A stretch of 64,000 bases of DNA from contig JAWLGJ010000004.1 of assembly GCA_041685145.1 (NCBI GenBank), forward strand, positions 1 to 64,000, in the 5' to 3' direction. The translations under genes were made by a program, and so were the position numbers. Below the pieces are notes generated by a model that worked only from the letters and a program-made list of their open reading frames with translations, ran no database searches and had not been told where the DNA came from. How positions within the stretch are numbered: the first letter of the stretch is position 1; the number at the start of each line of letters is the position of its first letter. This stretch comes from JAWLGJ01 sp041685145. GTDB taxonomy: Bacteria > Pseudomonadota > Alphaproteobacteria > Rhodospirillales > Magnetospirillaceae. Below are positions 17,475-27,199 of the stretch, piece after piece.

Positions 17475-18245
17475 TCACGCATAGATCATCTTGCGGGTCA
17501 TGCCGCCGTCGAGGACGATCTCGGCGCCGGTCATGAAGCCGCTCCCGGCGCCCAGCAACCAGGCCACCAGGGCGGCGACGTCCTCGGGCCTGCCGACGCG
17601 GCCGGCGGGATGCTGGCGGTGGTCCTCGTCGCTCAACGCCTCCTGCCGCGCCACGGCGCGCTTTTTCCAGGCGGAAACGTCGATCCAGCCGGGGCTGACG
17701 CAATTGACGCGCACCTCGGGGCCCAGGCTGACCGCCAGGGCGTGGGTCAGCGCCACCAGACCGCCCTTGGAGGCGGCATAGGCCTCGGTGTCCGGCTCGG
17801 ACATGCGCGCACGGGTCGAGGCGATGTTGACGATGGCGCCCCGGCGCCGCGCCAGCATCGGCGCGAAGGCGCGGGCACAGAGGAAGGCGCCGGTCAGATT
17901 GACGTCCAGCACCCGCCGCCATTCGCTGGGCGACAACTCGGCCAGCGGCTTGCGGATCATGATGCCGGCATTGTTGACCAGGGCGTCGAGGCCCCCCTCG
18001 AACAGCCGCGCCGCCTCGGCGGCGGCGGCCGCGACGTCGCCCTCCTTGGCGATATCGACGATCATGCCGTGCGCCTCGCCACGGGTCGACAGCTCGGCGC
18101 GCGCCTCCTGCACCGCCTCGGAATCGGCGTCCAGGAACAGCACCCGCATACCGCCGTCCAACAGACGCTCGGTGACGGCGCGCCCGATGCCCTGGGCGCC
18201 GCCGGTGACGATGGCGCCGCCGCCATTCAATGCCGTGTCTGCCAC
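17475..18245 (-). CDS. SDR-family NAD(P)-dependent oxidoreductase
   Basis: 256 aa classical short-chain dehydrogenase. It has the cofactor loop TGGAQGIG near residue 15, the NNAG strand, a catalytic serine in NIASTRARM and the YAASK pair. LDGGM near the C-terminus closes the fold. The start is a GTG at 18245, directly after a strong AGGAGGAGG. It is first in an operon with the isomerase and PAP2 genes. The substrate is unknown. Confidence 0.88.
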   Translation of the reverse strand: MADTALNGGGAIVTGGAQGIGRAVTERLLDGGMRVLFLDADSEAVQEARAELSTRGEAHGMIVDIAKEGDVAAAAAEAARLFEGGLDALVNNAGIMIRKPLAELSPSEWRRVLDVNLTGAFLCARAFAPMLARRRGAIVNIASTRARMSEPDTEAYAASKGGLVALTHALAVSLGPEVRVNCVSPGWIDVSAWKKRAVARQEALSDEDHRQHPAGRVGRPEDVAALVAWLLGAGSGFMTGAEIVLDGGMTRKMIYA

Positions 18246-18421
18246 GCGTCCTCCTCCTGCCGAACCAGGGAACGATGCGCCGCCGCCCGCGGTGACGACA
18301 ACTGTTCTGAGGTCATATGGTGGCCGCACGCCGCGGCCGCGCGCCGCCTTGCGCCGTTCGATGGGGCCATGTCGCCGAATTCGCCCTCGCGTCGCGCGCG
18401 CATATCGCCACATGCGGCGGC

Positions 18422-19759
18422 ATGGTACGCGCCCTCCGCCTGTTGATCGTCCTCGTCGCCGTCGGCTCCGCCGGCCAGGCGGCCGCCCTCGCCGTGGACT
18501 CGCCGCGGCCGTGGATCCGCGTTCTGCTGGAGGGGGACGCCCTGGCCGTGGCCGGCAGCGATCTGGACCTGCCCGCACTGCGCACCGTCTACGCCGCCAC
18601 CGGCCATGCCCCCCTTTGGGATGACATCGACGTCGCCCGCGTGCTGGAGGCGGCCGGACGCGAGGGCCTCGATCCCGCCGCCTACCCGATGCGGTACCGC
18701 CCCCCGGCGGGCATGTCGGCGATGGAGGCCCGGGCCCGGCGCGACCTGTTGCTGACCAACGCCGTCCTGCTCTACGCGCGCCACCTCCGCCTCGGCCGCG
18801 TCGATCCCGCGGCGGTCGATTCCCTGTGGACGCTGCCGCGCCCGGAGTTCGACGCCGCCGAGCACCTCGCCGCCGCCGCCGCCGACGGCGGCCTCGTGGA
18901 GGCGCTGCTGGCGCTGCCGCCGCCGCACGCCCAGTACCGGCGCCTGCGCGGCGCCCTCGCCCGCGCCCATCGCCAGGCCGCCGCCGACCCCGATGCGGCG
19001 GTGCGGCGCATCCGGCGCATCGAGGCGGCGATGGAACGCTGGCGCTGGGTGCCGCCGCTGCCGGCGCGGCGGGTGGAGGTGAACACCGCCGCCTTTCGCA
19101 TGACCGCCTATGACGACGACCGGCCGCGCCTCGACATGCGCGTGGTGGTGGGCGCGCCGGCCGCCCCCACGCCCGCCTTCACCAAGGCGATCACGGCGGT
19201 CGTCCTCAACCCCGACTGGACGCTGCCCCGCAGCATCGCCGTCGCCGAATACCTGCCACGCATCCAGGAAAACCCCGGCTTTCTGGCCGCCAACGACATC
19301 CGCGTCGTCGAGGCCCCGCCCGATCTGGCAAACGCCACCGAGATCGACTGGAGCCGTTATGGGGCCGGCAACTTCCCCTTCTGGCTGCGGCAGGCGCCGG
19401 GCCCCGACAACCCGCTGGGCCGCATCAAGTTCGAGATGCCGGGCGGCAACGCCATCTACCTGCACGACACGCCGGAGAAGGACAAGTTCGACTTCGACCG
19501 CCGCGCTTTCAGCCACGGTTGCGTGCGCCTGGAAGACCCGATGGCGTTGGCAATGATGCTGCTGGGCGAGGACGGCTGGACCCCCGCTCGCCTCGCCGAG
19601 GCCATTGCCGGCGGCGAGACCCGCCGCCTGCGCGCCCCGCGGCCGATGCCCGTCTACGCCTTCCACATGCCGGTCAGCGTCGCCGACGACGGCACCGTGC
19701 GCTTCCACGACGACCCCTATCACCGCGAAGGCCTGCTCCTCCGCGCCCTGGAGCGGTAG
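18422..19759 (+). CDS. L,D-transpeptidase, YcbB/LdtD-like
   Basis: 445 aa with a signal peptide of about 24 residues from the ATG at 18422. The C-terminal YkuD catalytic domain has FSHGCVRLEDP, with the cysteine near residue 367, and the upstream LHDTP strand. The N-terminal half with its helical scaffold region resembles the large YcbB group. These enzymes form 3-3 cross-links in peptidoglycan or attach proteins to it. They resist most beta-lactams. The DUF882 gene follows on the same strand, as in many Gram-negatives. Confidence 0.9.
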   Translation: MVRALRLLIVLVAVGSAGQAAALAVDSPRPWIRVLLEGDALAVAGSDLDLPALRTVYAATGHAPLWDDIDVARVLEAAGREGLDPAAYPMRYRPPAGMSAMEARARRDLLLTNAVLLYARHLRLGRVDPAAVDSLWTLPRPEFDAAEHLAAAAADGGLVEALLALPPPHAQYRRLRGALARAHRQAAADPDAAVRRIRRIEAAMERWRWVPPLPARRVEVNTAAFRMTAYDDDRPRLDMRVVVGAPAAPTPAFTKAITAVVLNPDWTLPRSIAVAEYLPRIQENPGFLAANDIRVVEAPPDLANATEIDWSRYGAGNFPFWLRQAPGPDNPLGRIKFEMPGGNAIYLHDTPEKDKFDFDRRAFSHGCVRLEDPMALAMMLLGEDGWTPARLAEAIAGGETRRLRAPRPMPVYAFHMPVSVADDGTVRFHDDPYHREGLLLRALER

Positions 19760-19851
19760 AAAAACCGCCCCGGCCTTCCCCGTTGCCGCCTCCTGAGCCG
19801 CGGTGGTAATACCAAAGCCATAGTCTTTGGCAGACAGCGGAATGCCGGCCG

Positions 19852-20400
19852 ATGCCCCAACCGATTTCGCGGCGGTCGTTCGTGGCCGCCGGCGGGGGCC
19901 CCGCCCGGGTCGGGGCCGACGCGCGGGCGGCCGCCGCCCTGGTGCCGCCGCCCCGGCCGGTGCGGCGGCTGTGGCTGCACAATCTGCACACCGGCGAAGC
20001 GCTCAAGACCGTGTATTGGGAACACGGGCGATACCTCGCCCAGCCGCTGTCCGAGATCGACCGCCTCCTGCGCGACCACCGCAACGGCATGGTGCATCCC
20101 ATCGACCCCAAGGTGCTGGACGTCCTGAACCGCCTGCAGTTCTTGCTGGAGCCATCGGGACCGTTCCAGATCATCTCCGGCTATCGCTCGCCGCAGACCA
20201 ACGCCGCCCTGCGCGCCCAGGGCCGTGGGGTGGCGACGCGCAGCCTGCATATGGAGGGCAAGGCCATCGACGTCCGCGTTCCGGGGCGCGACGTCGAGGC
20301 GGTGAGCCGCGCGGCGCTGTCCCTGCGCGCCGGCGGCGTCGGCACCTACCGCCGCAGCAATTTCGTGCATCTGGACAGCGGCCGGGTGCGTTCCTGGTAG
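19852..20400 (+). CDS. DUF882 / YcbK-like peptidase M15 family protein
   Basis: 182 aa. The core SGYRSPQTNAALRAQGRG, the zinc-binding HMEGKAIDVR and the C-terminal FVHLDSGRVRSW match the YcbK/DUF882 family of M15-like peptidases that act on peptidoglycan peptides in the periplasm. The N-terminus has a twin-arginine start (SRRSFVAAGG), but the hydrophobic core is broken by charged residues (ARVGADARAA). This is odd and may reflect a sequence error or a weak signal. It is adjacent to the L,D-transpeptidase, and both would act on the cell wall. Confidence 0.85.
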   Translation: MPQPISRRSFVAAGGGPARVGADARAAAALVPPPRPVRRLWLHNLHTGEALKTVYWEHGRYLAQPLSEIDRLLRDHRNGMVHPIDPKVLDVLNRLQFLLEPSGPFQIISGYRSPQTNAALRAQGRGVATRSLHMEGKAIDVRVPGRDVEAVSRAALSLRAGGVGTYRRSNFVHLDSGRVRSW

Positions 20401-20582
20401 CGCCGAACGGTCGTTGCGGCGGCGCCGGTCTTTCCCGAAACGATCTTGCCCAGACCACCGCCGCGCCTGCCGCATCCTTGCTTTTTGGCGCCCGGCGACG
20501 ACCGGACGATTGAGCCCCCGCCCGACGAGGCCCATCTTTGGTGCAAAGGACCGGCGCGCATCGCCGGCGGGAGGGCACGTCC

Positions 20583-23500
20583 ATGACCATCGCCAGTTGG
20601 GTTACGCTCGACGACAAATACGCGCTCGATTCCGGGCGCGTGTATCTTACCGGCATCCAGGCGCTGGTGCGCCTGCCCATGCTGCAACGCCAGCGCGACA
20701 TGGCGGCGGGGTTGAAGACGGCCGGGTTCGTCTCCGGCTATCGCGGCTCGCCGCTGGGCGGCGTCGACAAGGAGTTGTGGCACGCGCGGAGCTTCCTCGA
20801 CCGCCACGACATCGTCTTCAAGCCGGGGGTCAATGAGGATCTCGCCGCCACCGCCGTCTGGGGCACGCAGCAGGTGCCGCTGTTTCCCGGGGCGCGCGTC
20901 GATGGCGTCTTCGCCATGTGGTATGCCAAGGGCCCCGGCGTCGACCGCAGCTCCGACGTCCTCAAGCACGGCAACATGGCCGGCACCTCCCGCCACGGCG
21001 GGGTGTTGATGTTGGCCGGCGACGATCACGGCGCCAAGTCCTCGACCACCGTCCATCAGAGCGAATACACCTTCATGGACGCCATGATGCCGGTTCTCAA
21101 CCCGGCCGGCGTTCAGGAAGTGCTGGATTTCGGCCTCTTCGGCTGGGCGCTGTCGCGCTATTCCGGCTGCTGGGTGGCGATGAAGACCATCTCGGAGACG
21201 GTAGAGAGTTCGGGGACGGCCATCGTCGACGCCGGGCGGCTGGCGCTGGTGGAACCGGCCGATTTCGAGATGCCGCCCGGCGGTCTGCACATCCGCTGGC
21301 CCGACCGGCCGCTGGAGCAGGAACACCGCCTGATGCGCCACCGGCTGTACGCCGCGCTGGCCTTCGCGCGTGCCAACGGCATCGACCGCACGGTCATCGA
21401 CGGGCCGCGCCGGCGCTTCGGCATCGTCACCACCGGCAAGGCCTATCTGGACGTGCGCCAGGCCCTCGACGACCTGGGCATCGACGAAGCCACCGCCGCC
21501 GAGATCGGCCTGTCCGTCTACAAGGTGGGCATGAGCTGGCCGCTGGAACGCGAGGGCATCCGCCGCTTCGCCGAGGGGCTGGAGGAAATCCTAGTCGTCG
21601 AGGAGAAGCGCGCCGTCATCGAGAACCAGCTCAAGGAACAGCTCTACAACTGGCACGCCGACGCCCGCCCGCGCGTGGTGGGCAAGTTCGACGAGAACGG
21701 CGAGTGGATCCTGCCCTCCGCCGGCGAGCTGACCCCGGCCCGTATAGCTCGCGTCATCGCGCGGCGCCTGGAGCCCCGGTTCACCTCCGAGCGCATCCGC
21801 GAACATTTGGCCTTTTTGGACGGCAAGGAAAAGGCGCTGGCCGACCTTTCGAACGGCTTTCAGCGGGTGCCCTACTACTGCGCCGGCTGTCCGCACAACA
21901 CCTCGACCACCGTCCCCGAGGGCAGCCGGGCGTTGGCGGGAATCGGCTGCCACTACATGGTCACCTGGATGGACCGCCGCACCGAGACCTTCACCCATAT
22001 GGGCGGCGAGGGCGCGTCCTGGATCGGCCAGGCGCCGTTCACCGACACGGCGCATGTCTATGTCAATCTTGGCGACGGCACCTATTTCCATTCCGGCATC
22101 CTGGCCATCCGCGCCGCCGTCGCCGCCGGAGTGAATGTCACCTATAAGCTGCTCTACAACGACGCCGTCGCCATGACCGGCGGCCAGCCGGTGGACGGCG
22201 CCCTGACGGTGCCGCAGATCACCCACCAGCTTGCCGCCGAGGGGGTGGCGAAGATCGTCCTCGTCAGCGACGAGCCCGAGAAATACGGCGGCACCGCCGT
22301 GCTGGCGCCGGGGGTCGACCTCCATCACCGCCGCGACTTCGAGCGCGTGCAGAAGAGCCTGCGCGAGGTGCCGGGCGTCACCGTCCTCGTCTATGACCAG
22401 ACCTGCGCCGCAGAAAAGCGGCGCCGGCGCAAGCGCGGCCTGATGCCCGACCCGCCGAAGCGCGTGTTCATCAACGAACTGGTCTGCGAGGGCTGCGGCG
22501 ACTGCGCCGTGCAGTCCAACTGCGTCGCCGTGGTGCCGGTGGAGACCGAGTTCGGCCGCAAGCGCATGATCGACCAGTCGGCGTGCAACAAGGACACCCG
22601 CTGCCTGGACGGCTTCTGCCCCAGCCTGGTGACGGTGCACGGCGGCAAGCCGAAGCGCCATTCCGGCACCGATTCATCCCCCCTGGCACTCGGCCCGCTG
22701 CCCGATCCGGCGCTGCCGACGGCGCACGAGCCCTATGGCATCGTCATCACCGGTATCGGCGGCACCGGCGTCGTCACCATCGGCGCCCTGCTGGGCATGG
22801 CCGCGCATCTGGAGGGCAAGGGGGTCAGCGTGCTGGACCAGACCGGGCTGGCCCAGAAGAACGGCGCCGTGGTGACGCATGTGCGCATCGCCGACGAACC
22901 CCAATCGCTGCACGCCGCGCGCATCGCCGCCGGCGGGGCGCGGCTGCTGCTGGGCTGCGACATGGTGGTGGCGGCGGGCTTCGACGCTTTGGCCAAGCTG
23001 CGCGCGGGCCACGCCCGCGCCGTCATCAACGACCACCAGACGGCGACGGCGCAGTTCATCAAGAGTCCCGACGCCCTCTTCCCCGCCGACGCCATGAGGC
23101 GCCTGATCGAGGAGCAGACGGGCGGCGACGCCGACTTCGTCGACGGCACCGGACTGGCGACGGCGCTGATGGGCGATTCCATCGCCACTAATCTTTTCAT
23201 GCTGGGCTTCGCCTGGCAGAAGGGCCTGATCCCGCTGTCGGCCGCGGCCATCGAACGCGCCATCGAACTGAACGCCGTGGCGGTGCAGGCCAACAAGGAC
23301 GCCTTCACCTGGGGCCGTCGGGCGGCGCTGCGCCCCGACGAGGTGCGGGCGCGCGCCCTGCCGCCCGAGGCCATCCCCGACGACCAGAAGGTCTCGCAAA
23401 GCCTTGACGAGGCGATCACCCGGCGCGAACGCTTCCTGGAGGCCTACCAGGACCGCGCCTATGCCGGGCGCTATCGGGCGCTGGTAGATCGCGTCCGCGC

Positions 23501-24059
23501 CGCCGAGGCCGACAAGACCCCCGGCCTGACCGCGCTGACCGAGGCGGTGGCCCGCTCGCTGTTCAAGCTGATGGCCTACAAGGACGAATACGAGGTCGCC
23601 CGCCTCTACACCGACGGCAGCTTCGCCAAGGCCCTGGAGGAATCCTTCGAGGGCGAGATACGGCTGGAATTCCACTTGGCGCCGCCGCTACTGGCCAAGC
23701 GCGACCCGGACACCGGCCATCTGCGCAAGAACACCTACGGCCCCTGGTTGATGCGGGCCCTCCGTCACCTGGCGAAGATGCGGCGCCTGCGCGGCACCTG
23801 GCTGGATCCCTTCGGCCACACCGCCGAGCGGCGCATGGAACGCCGCCTCATCGGCGAATACGAGGTTACCGTCGAAGAGGTTCTGGCCCATCTCGGCCGC
23901 GACAACCACGCCCTCGCCGTCGAGATCGCCGCCCTGCCCCAGTCCATGCGCGGCTTCGGCCACATCAAGGCGGCGAATGTCGCGGCCGCCAAGGCCCGCG
24001 AGGCGGAATTGATGGCCCGCCTGCGCGCCCCCGATCCCCTGCCGGCGGCGGCCGAATAG
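20583..24059 (+). CDS. indolepyruvate ferredoxin oxidoreductase (fused alpha-gamma)
   Basis: 1158 aa. It oxidatively decarboxylates aryl-pyruvates to acyl-CoA and passes electrons to ferredoxin. The N-terminal part holds the thiamine-diphosphate domains (GYRGSPLGGVDKELW, then KPGVNEDLAATAVWGTQQ). A cysteine pair in YYCAGCPHNTSTT lies near residue 435. The cluster-binding region CEGCGDCAVQSNC is near residue 635, and the gamma part starts at about residue 720 with GIGGTGVVTIGALLG. The start at 20583 has GGAGG about 8 bases upstream, while a longer frame starts in another reading context. This one-protein form is common in alpha- and betaproteobacteria and works in aromatic amino-acid degradation. 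Confidence 0.93.
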   Translation: MTIASWVTLDDKYALDSGRVYLTGIQALVRLPMLQRQRDMAAGLKTAGFVSGYRGSPLGGVDKELWHARSFLDRHDIVFKPGVNEDLAATAVWGTQQVPLFPGARVDGVFAMWYAKGPGVDRSSDVLKHGNMAGTSRHGGVLMLAGDDHGAKSSTTVHQSEYTFMDAMMPVLNPAGVQEVLDFGLFGWALSRYSGCWVAMKTISETVESSGTAIVDAGRLALVEPADFEMPPGGLHIRWPDRPLEQEHRLMRHRLYAALAFARANGIDRTVIDGPRRRFGIVTTGKAYLDVRQALDDLGIDEATAAEIGLSVYKVGMSWPLEREGIRRFAEGLEEILVVEEKRAVIENQLKEQLYNWHADARPRVVGKFDENGEWILPSAGELTPARIARVIARRLEPRFTSERIREHLAFLDGKEKALADLSNGFQRVPYYCAGCPHNTSTTVPEGSRALAGIGCHYMVTWMDRRTETFTHMGGEGASWIGQAPFTDTAHVYVNLGDGTYFHSGILAIRAAVAAGVNVTYKLLYNDAVAMTGGQPVDGALTVPQITHQLAAEGVAKIVLVSDEPEKYGGTAVLAPGVDLHHRRDFERVQKSLREVPGVTVLVYDQTCAAEKRRRRKRGLMPDPPKRVFINELVCEGCGDCAVQSNCVAVVPVETEFGRKRMIDQSACNKDTRCLDGFCPSLVTVHGGKPKRHSGTDSSPLALGPLPDPALPTAHEPYGIVITGIGGTGVVTIGALLGMAAHLEGKGVSVLDQTGLAQKNGAVVTHVRIADEPQSLHAARIAAGGARLLLGCDMVVAAGFDALAKLRAGHARAVINDHQTATAQFIKSPDALFPADAMRRLIEEQTGGDADFVDGTGLATALMGDSIATNLFMLGFAWQKGLIPLSAAAIERAIELNAVAVQANKDAFTWGRRAALRPDEVRARALPPEAIPDDQKVSQSLDEAITRRERFLEAYQDRAYAGRYRALVDRVRAAEADKTPGLTALTEAVARSLFKLMAYKDEYEVARLYTDGSFAKALEESFEGEIRLEFHLAPPLLAKRDPDTGHLRKNTYGPWLMRALRHLAKMRRLRGTWLDPFGHTAERRMERRLIGEYEVTVEEVLAHLGRDNHALAVEIAALPQSMRGFGHIKAANVAAAKAREAELMARLRAPDPLPAAAE

Positions 24060-24182
24060 CCCCCGCCCCCAACGCCGGTCTGCATTGCGGTTTCGCAAAT
24101 GCGGTATTAGTCTCGGCGTCATGAGTGGTAGCGCGCATGGCCCGGATCGTCTGGGGTTTGCGTCGGTTGGGGGATGCCGTTG

Positions 24183-25862
24183 ATGTTCAAGGATATGCGC
24201 ATCGCAGCGAAGCTGCGGCTGATCACTGTCGCCCTCGTGCTGGGCATGGCGGCCATCACCGCCGCCAGCCTGTATGAACTGCGCCAGGAGCTGCTGGCCG
24301 ACCGCGAGGAGAAGGTCAAGAATCTGGTCGAGACCGCCACCGGCCTTGTCCGGCACTATCACGACCGGGCGCGCGCCGGCGACATCAGCGAAGAGGCGGC
24401 GAAGCGCGCCGCGCTGGCCGCCATCGGGCCGCTGCGCTACCAGGACGGCGACTACTTCTGGGTCCACGACATGAACCATGTCGTGCTGGTCCACCCCACC
24501 GAATCGCTGATCGGCGAGAACGTCGCCGACCTGAAGGACCCCGAGGGGGTGCCGATCTTCCGCGAGTTCAATCGCGTCGTCGCCGCCGACGGCGCCGGTT
24601 TCGTCCCGTATATGTGGCCCAAGCCCGGCGCCGAGGAGCCGGTGGCGAAGATTTCCTATGTCGCCGGCTTCGAGCCCTGGGGGTGGGTGGTCGGCACCGG
24701 CATCTATATCGACGACGTCAACGCCATCTTCTGGAATCGCGCCGCCATCTTCGGCGGCATCGTGCTGGTGGTGGCGCTGCTGGTGGGCTCCTTCGCCACC
24801 GCCGTCGGCCGCGGCATCAGCCGGCCCCTGGCGGCGACCACCGATCAAATGCTCAAGCTCGCCGACGGCGACCTCGCCATCACCGTCACCGGCGCCGAGC
24901 GCGAGGACGAGATCGGCGCTTTGGCGCGGGCGCTGGATACCTTCCATAACAACGCCAGGGAACGCGACCGCCTGGCCGCCGAGCAGCAGGCCGAACAGGA
25001 GCGCAAGGCCGAACGCCAGCAGCGCCTGGAGGGGCTCGCCCGCGACTTCGACGAGAGCGCCCGGATGCTGCTGCAATCGGTCAGCGTGTCGATCCAGCAC
25101 CTGCACGAAGCCTCCGAGACCCTTAGCGGCGGCGCCCGCGAGACCAGCGAACGCTCCACCAACGTCGCCGCCGCCGCCGAACAGGCCACCAACAACGTCC
25201 AGACCGTCGCCTCGGCGGCCGAGGAACTGTCGTCGTCGATCCAGGAGATTTCGCGGCAGGTATCGCAGTCGTCACGCATTGCCGGCGAGGCCACCGCCAA
25301 GGCGGACCAGACCAACCAGACCATCCGCGGCCTCGCCGAGGCGGCGCAGCGCATCGGCGAGGTGGTCACCCTGATCACCGACATCGCCGAGCAGACCAAC
25401 CTCTTGGCCCTGAACGCCACCATCGAGGCGGCGCGCGCCGGCGACGCCGGCAAGGGCTTCGCGGTGGTCGCCAACGAGGTCAAGAACCTCGCCACCCAGA
25501 CCGGCAAGGCCACCGAGGACATCTCGCGGCAGATCGCCGCCGTGCAGGCGGAGACGGAAAGCGCCGTCACGGCCATCGACGATATCGCCCGCGTCATCGG
25601 CGACATGAACGAGATTTCGACCTCGATCGCCTCGGCGGTGGAGGAACAGGGCGCGGCGACCCAGGAAATCGCCCGCAACGTGCAGGAGGCGGCCGCCGGC
25701 ACCGATCAGGTCTCGGAGAACATCCAGGGCGTCTCCAGCGCCGCCGACGAGACCGGGCGCAGCGCGCAGATGGTCTTCGAAGCCGCCGCCGAGTTGCGCG
25801 GCAACACCGATGCCCTGCGCCAGAAGGTCGAGGCCTTCCTGAAGGACATCCGCGACGCCTGA
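24183..25862 (+). CDS. methyl-accepting chemotaxis protein with sCache domain
   Basis: 559 aa. An N-terminal membrane helix is followed by a single Cache (sCache_2) sensing domain: DGDYFWVHDMNHVVLVHPT, then a later ISYVAGFEPWGWVVGTGIY. A second helix leads into HAMP (GISRPLAATTDQMLKL). The cytoplasmic coiled coil carries the signalling tip DIAEQTNLLALNATIEAARA. Cache domains of this type often bind small organic acids. The start at 24183 is preferred because GGGGG lies about 9 bases upstream. An in-frame ATG at 24174 directly abuts that site. Confidence 0.92.
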   Translation: MFKDMRIAAKLRLITVALVLGMAAITAASLYELRQELLADREEKVKNLVETATGLVRHYHDRARAGDISEEAAKRAALAAIGPLRYQDGDYFWVHDMNHVVLVHPTESLIGENVADLKDPEGVPIFREFNRVVAADGAGFVPYMWPKPGAEEPVAKISYVAGFEPWGWVVGTGIYIDDVNAIFWNRAAIFGGIVLVVALLVGSFATAVGRGISRPLAATTDQMLKLADGDLAITVTGAEREDEIGALARALDTFHNNARERDRLAAEQQAEQERKAERQQRLEGLARDFDESARMLLQSVSVSIQHLHEASETLSGGARETSERSTNVAAAAEQATNNVQTVASAAEELSSSIQEISRQVSQSSRIAGEATAKADQTNQTIRGLAEAAQRIGEVVTLITDIAEQTNLLALNATIEAARAGDAGKGFAVVANEVKNLATQTGKATEDISRQIAAVQAETESAVTAIDDIARVIGDMNEISTSIASAVEEQGAATQEIARNVQEAAAGTDQVSENIQGVSSAADETGRSAQMVFEAAAELRGNTDALRQKVEAFLKDIRDA

Positions 25863-25869
25863 TCGGCGG

Positions 25870-25902
25870 CCCGGCACCGCCGCATCGGGCGGCGGTGCCG
25901 GG
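25870..25902. terminator. strong hairpin, likely bidirectional terminator
   Basis: A perfect 14-base stem (CCCGGCACCGCCGC with its complement) around a 5-base loop lies between the convergent chemoreceptor and methyltransferase genes. There is no T-run after it, so its efficiency is uncertain. Confidence 0.65.
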
Positions 25903-25921
25903 GGCGCCGCCGGGCCTGGGA

Positions 25922-27019
25922 TCACGGCCGGCAGACGTAGTAGACGTTCTGGATGTCGTGGGCGAGTTCATGCGGCGCGACGGCGCCGAAGCCGGCGTCG
26001 CGGAACATCCGCTCGGCGGTCTCGCGCCCCCACATCGCGCCCAGCCCGTCGCCGCCCTGCGCCAGCGACACCGTCATGCAGTGCATGCAGGAGACGGTGT
26101 AGAGCAGCGTACCGATGGGATGCTCGCGATTGTTGTGCACATGCGCCGAACCGTTGATGTCCTGGGCGAGATAGACCCCGCCAGGCCGCAACGAGGCGCG
26201 GATGCCGCGCAGCACCCGCGCCGGGCGGGCCTGATCGTGCACGGCGTCGAAGGTGGTGACGAAATCGAACTCCGGCGTCGCCCAGGTGTCGAAGTCGCTG
26301 AGATCGCGGGCGATGAAGCGGACATTGCCCAGGCCCCGCGCCGCCGCCTGCTCGGTTGCCCAGCCGGTGGCGGCCTCGGACAGGTCGTAGCCGACGAAGC
26401 GGCTGTTGGGATAACGCGCCGCCATGAGCATCAACGCCTTGCCGCGCCCGCAGCCGACATCCAGGACATCGATGCCCTGCTCCAGCCGCGCCACGACATC
26501 GGGCACCAGCGGCAGGATGTGGTCGAAGAGCGCCGGCAGCACCGTCTGGCCGCTGTCCTCGGCCATGACCTCGTGGAAGCGGGGATAGCGCTCATAGGGC
26601 ACGCCGCCGCCGTCGTGGAAGCAGGCCACCACGTCGTCCTCCACCGATCCCAGCAGCGGCACATACTGGGCGAAGACGGCAAGATTATTGGGCGCCGCGG
26701 CGCGCGTGAGGCAGGCGGCGTGCTCGGGCGGCAGGCGGAAGGTGCCGGCGGCGGGGTCGTGCTCGACGATATCGCCGACGGTCATCGCCCCCAGCCATTC
26801 GCGGACATAACGTTCCTCCAGGCCGGCGCGCGCCGCGATGTCGGCGCTGGTGGCCGCCGGCATCCGCGCCATGACGTCAAACAGCCCCGTGCGATGGCCG
26901 ATGGACGTCATGACGCACAGCGCGCCGGCGTTCAGCGTTCCGACAAGGCGTTCCTCGAAGGCCGCCGCGCGGGCGGTGTCGACGGCGGGCGTGGCGGCAG
27001 CGGCTTGCGTAGCGGGCAT
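25922..27019 (-). CDS. class I SAM-dependent methyltransferase with N-terminal winged helix
   Basis: 365 aa. Residues 20-110 are a winged-helix-like lead (LVGTLNAGALCVMTSIGHRT, EERYVREWLGAM). A Rossmann methyltransferase starts near residue 185 with DVLDVGCGRGKALMLMA and contains FDFVTTFDAVHDQ. This layout is that of the Rv2258c-type methyltransferases. A Cys-His-Cys run (SCMHCMTVS) near the C-terminus is unusual and could bind metal. An AGGAGGA ribosome site precedes the ATG. It is divergent from the tetR-family gene and has a matching operator 22 bases upstream of its start, so the TetR protein probably represses it. Confidence 0.88.
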   Translation of the reverse strand: MPATQAAAATPAVDTARAAAFEERLVGTLNAGALCVMTSIGHRTGLFDVMARMPAATSADIAARAGLEERYVREWLGAMTVGDIVEHDPAAGTFRLPPEHAACLTRAAAPNNLAVFAQYVPLLGSVEDDVVACFHDGGGVPYERYPRFHEVMAEDSGQTVLPALFDHILPLVPDVVARLEQGIDVLDVGCGRGKALMLMAARYPNSRFVGYDLSEAATGWATEQAAARGLGNVRFIARDLSDFDTWATPEFDFVTTFDAVHDQARPARVLRGIRASLRPGGVYLAQDINGSAHVHNNREHPIGTLLYTVSCMHCMTVSLAQGGDGLGAMWGRETAERMFRDAGFGAVAPHELAHDIQNVYYVCRP

Positions 27020-27040
27020 CGTATCCTCCTAGGGTTCCAG

Positions 27041-27054
27041 ACCGACTGGTCGGT
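27041..27054. promoter_or_regulatory. TetR operator 1
   Basis: ACCGACTGGTCGGT has perfect 6-base half-sites around a 2-base centre. It lies 22 bases before the methyltransferase start. It shares the ACCGAC-GGT core with the site at 27144-27159, so both are probably bound by the TetR-family protein encoded at 27200. Confidence 0.7.
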
Positions 27055-27143
27055 ATTAAAGGAGCGCCACGGCCGCCACCAACGTCCCCGAAGCCATAGG
27101 CGCCGGCGCGCTGGTCGGAGGGCCGTTCCGGAGGTGATACTTG

Positions 27144-27159
27144 TACCGACCGGACGGTA
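27144..27159. promoter_or_regulatory. TetR operator 2
   Basis: TACCGACCGGACGGTA has TACCG and CGGTA half-sites and matches operator 1 at 12 of 15 aligned bases. It is 41 bases before the tetR start, next to an A+T-rich TATAATTAT stretch that may be the -10 region. Autorepression is likely. Confidence 0.7.
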
Positions 27160-27199
27160 TAATTATCTGTGGGGGAACACGGCAGAAGGGCTCCCCGCC

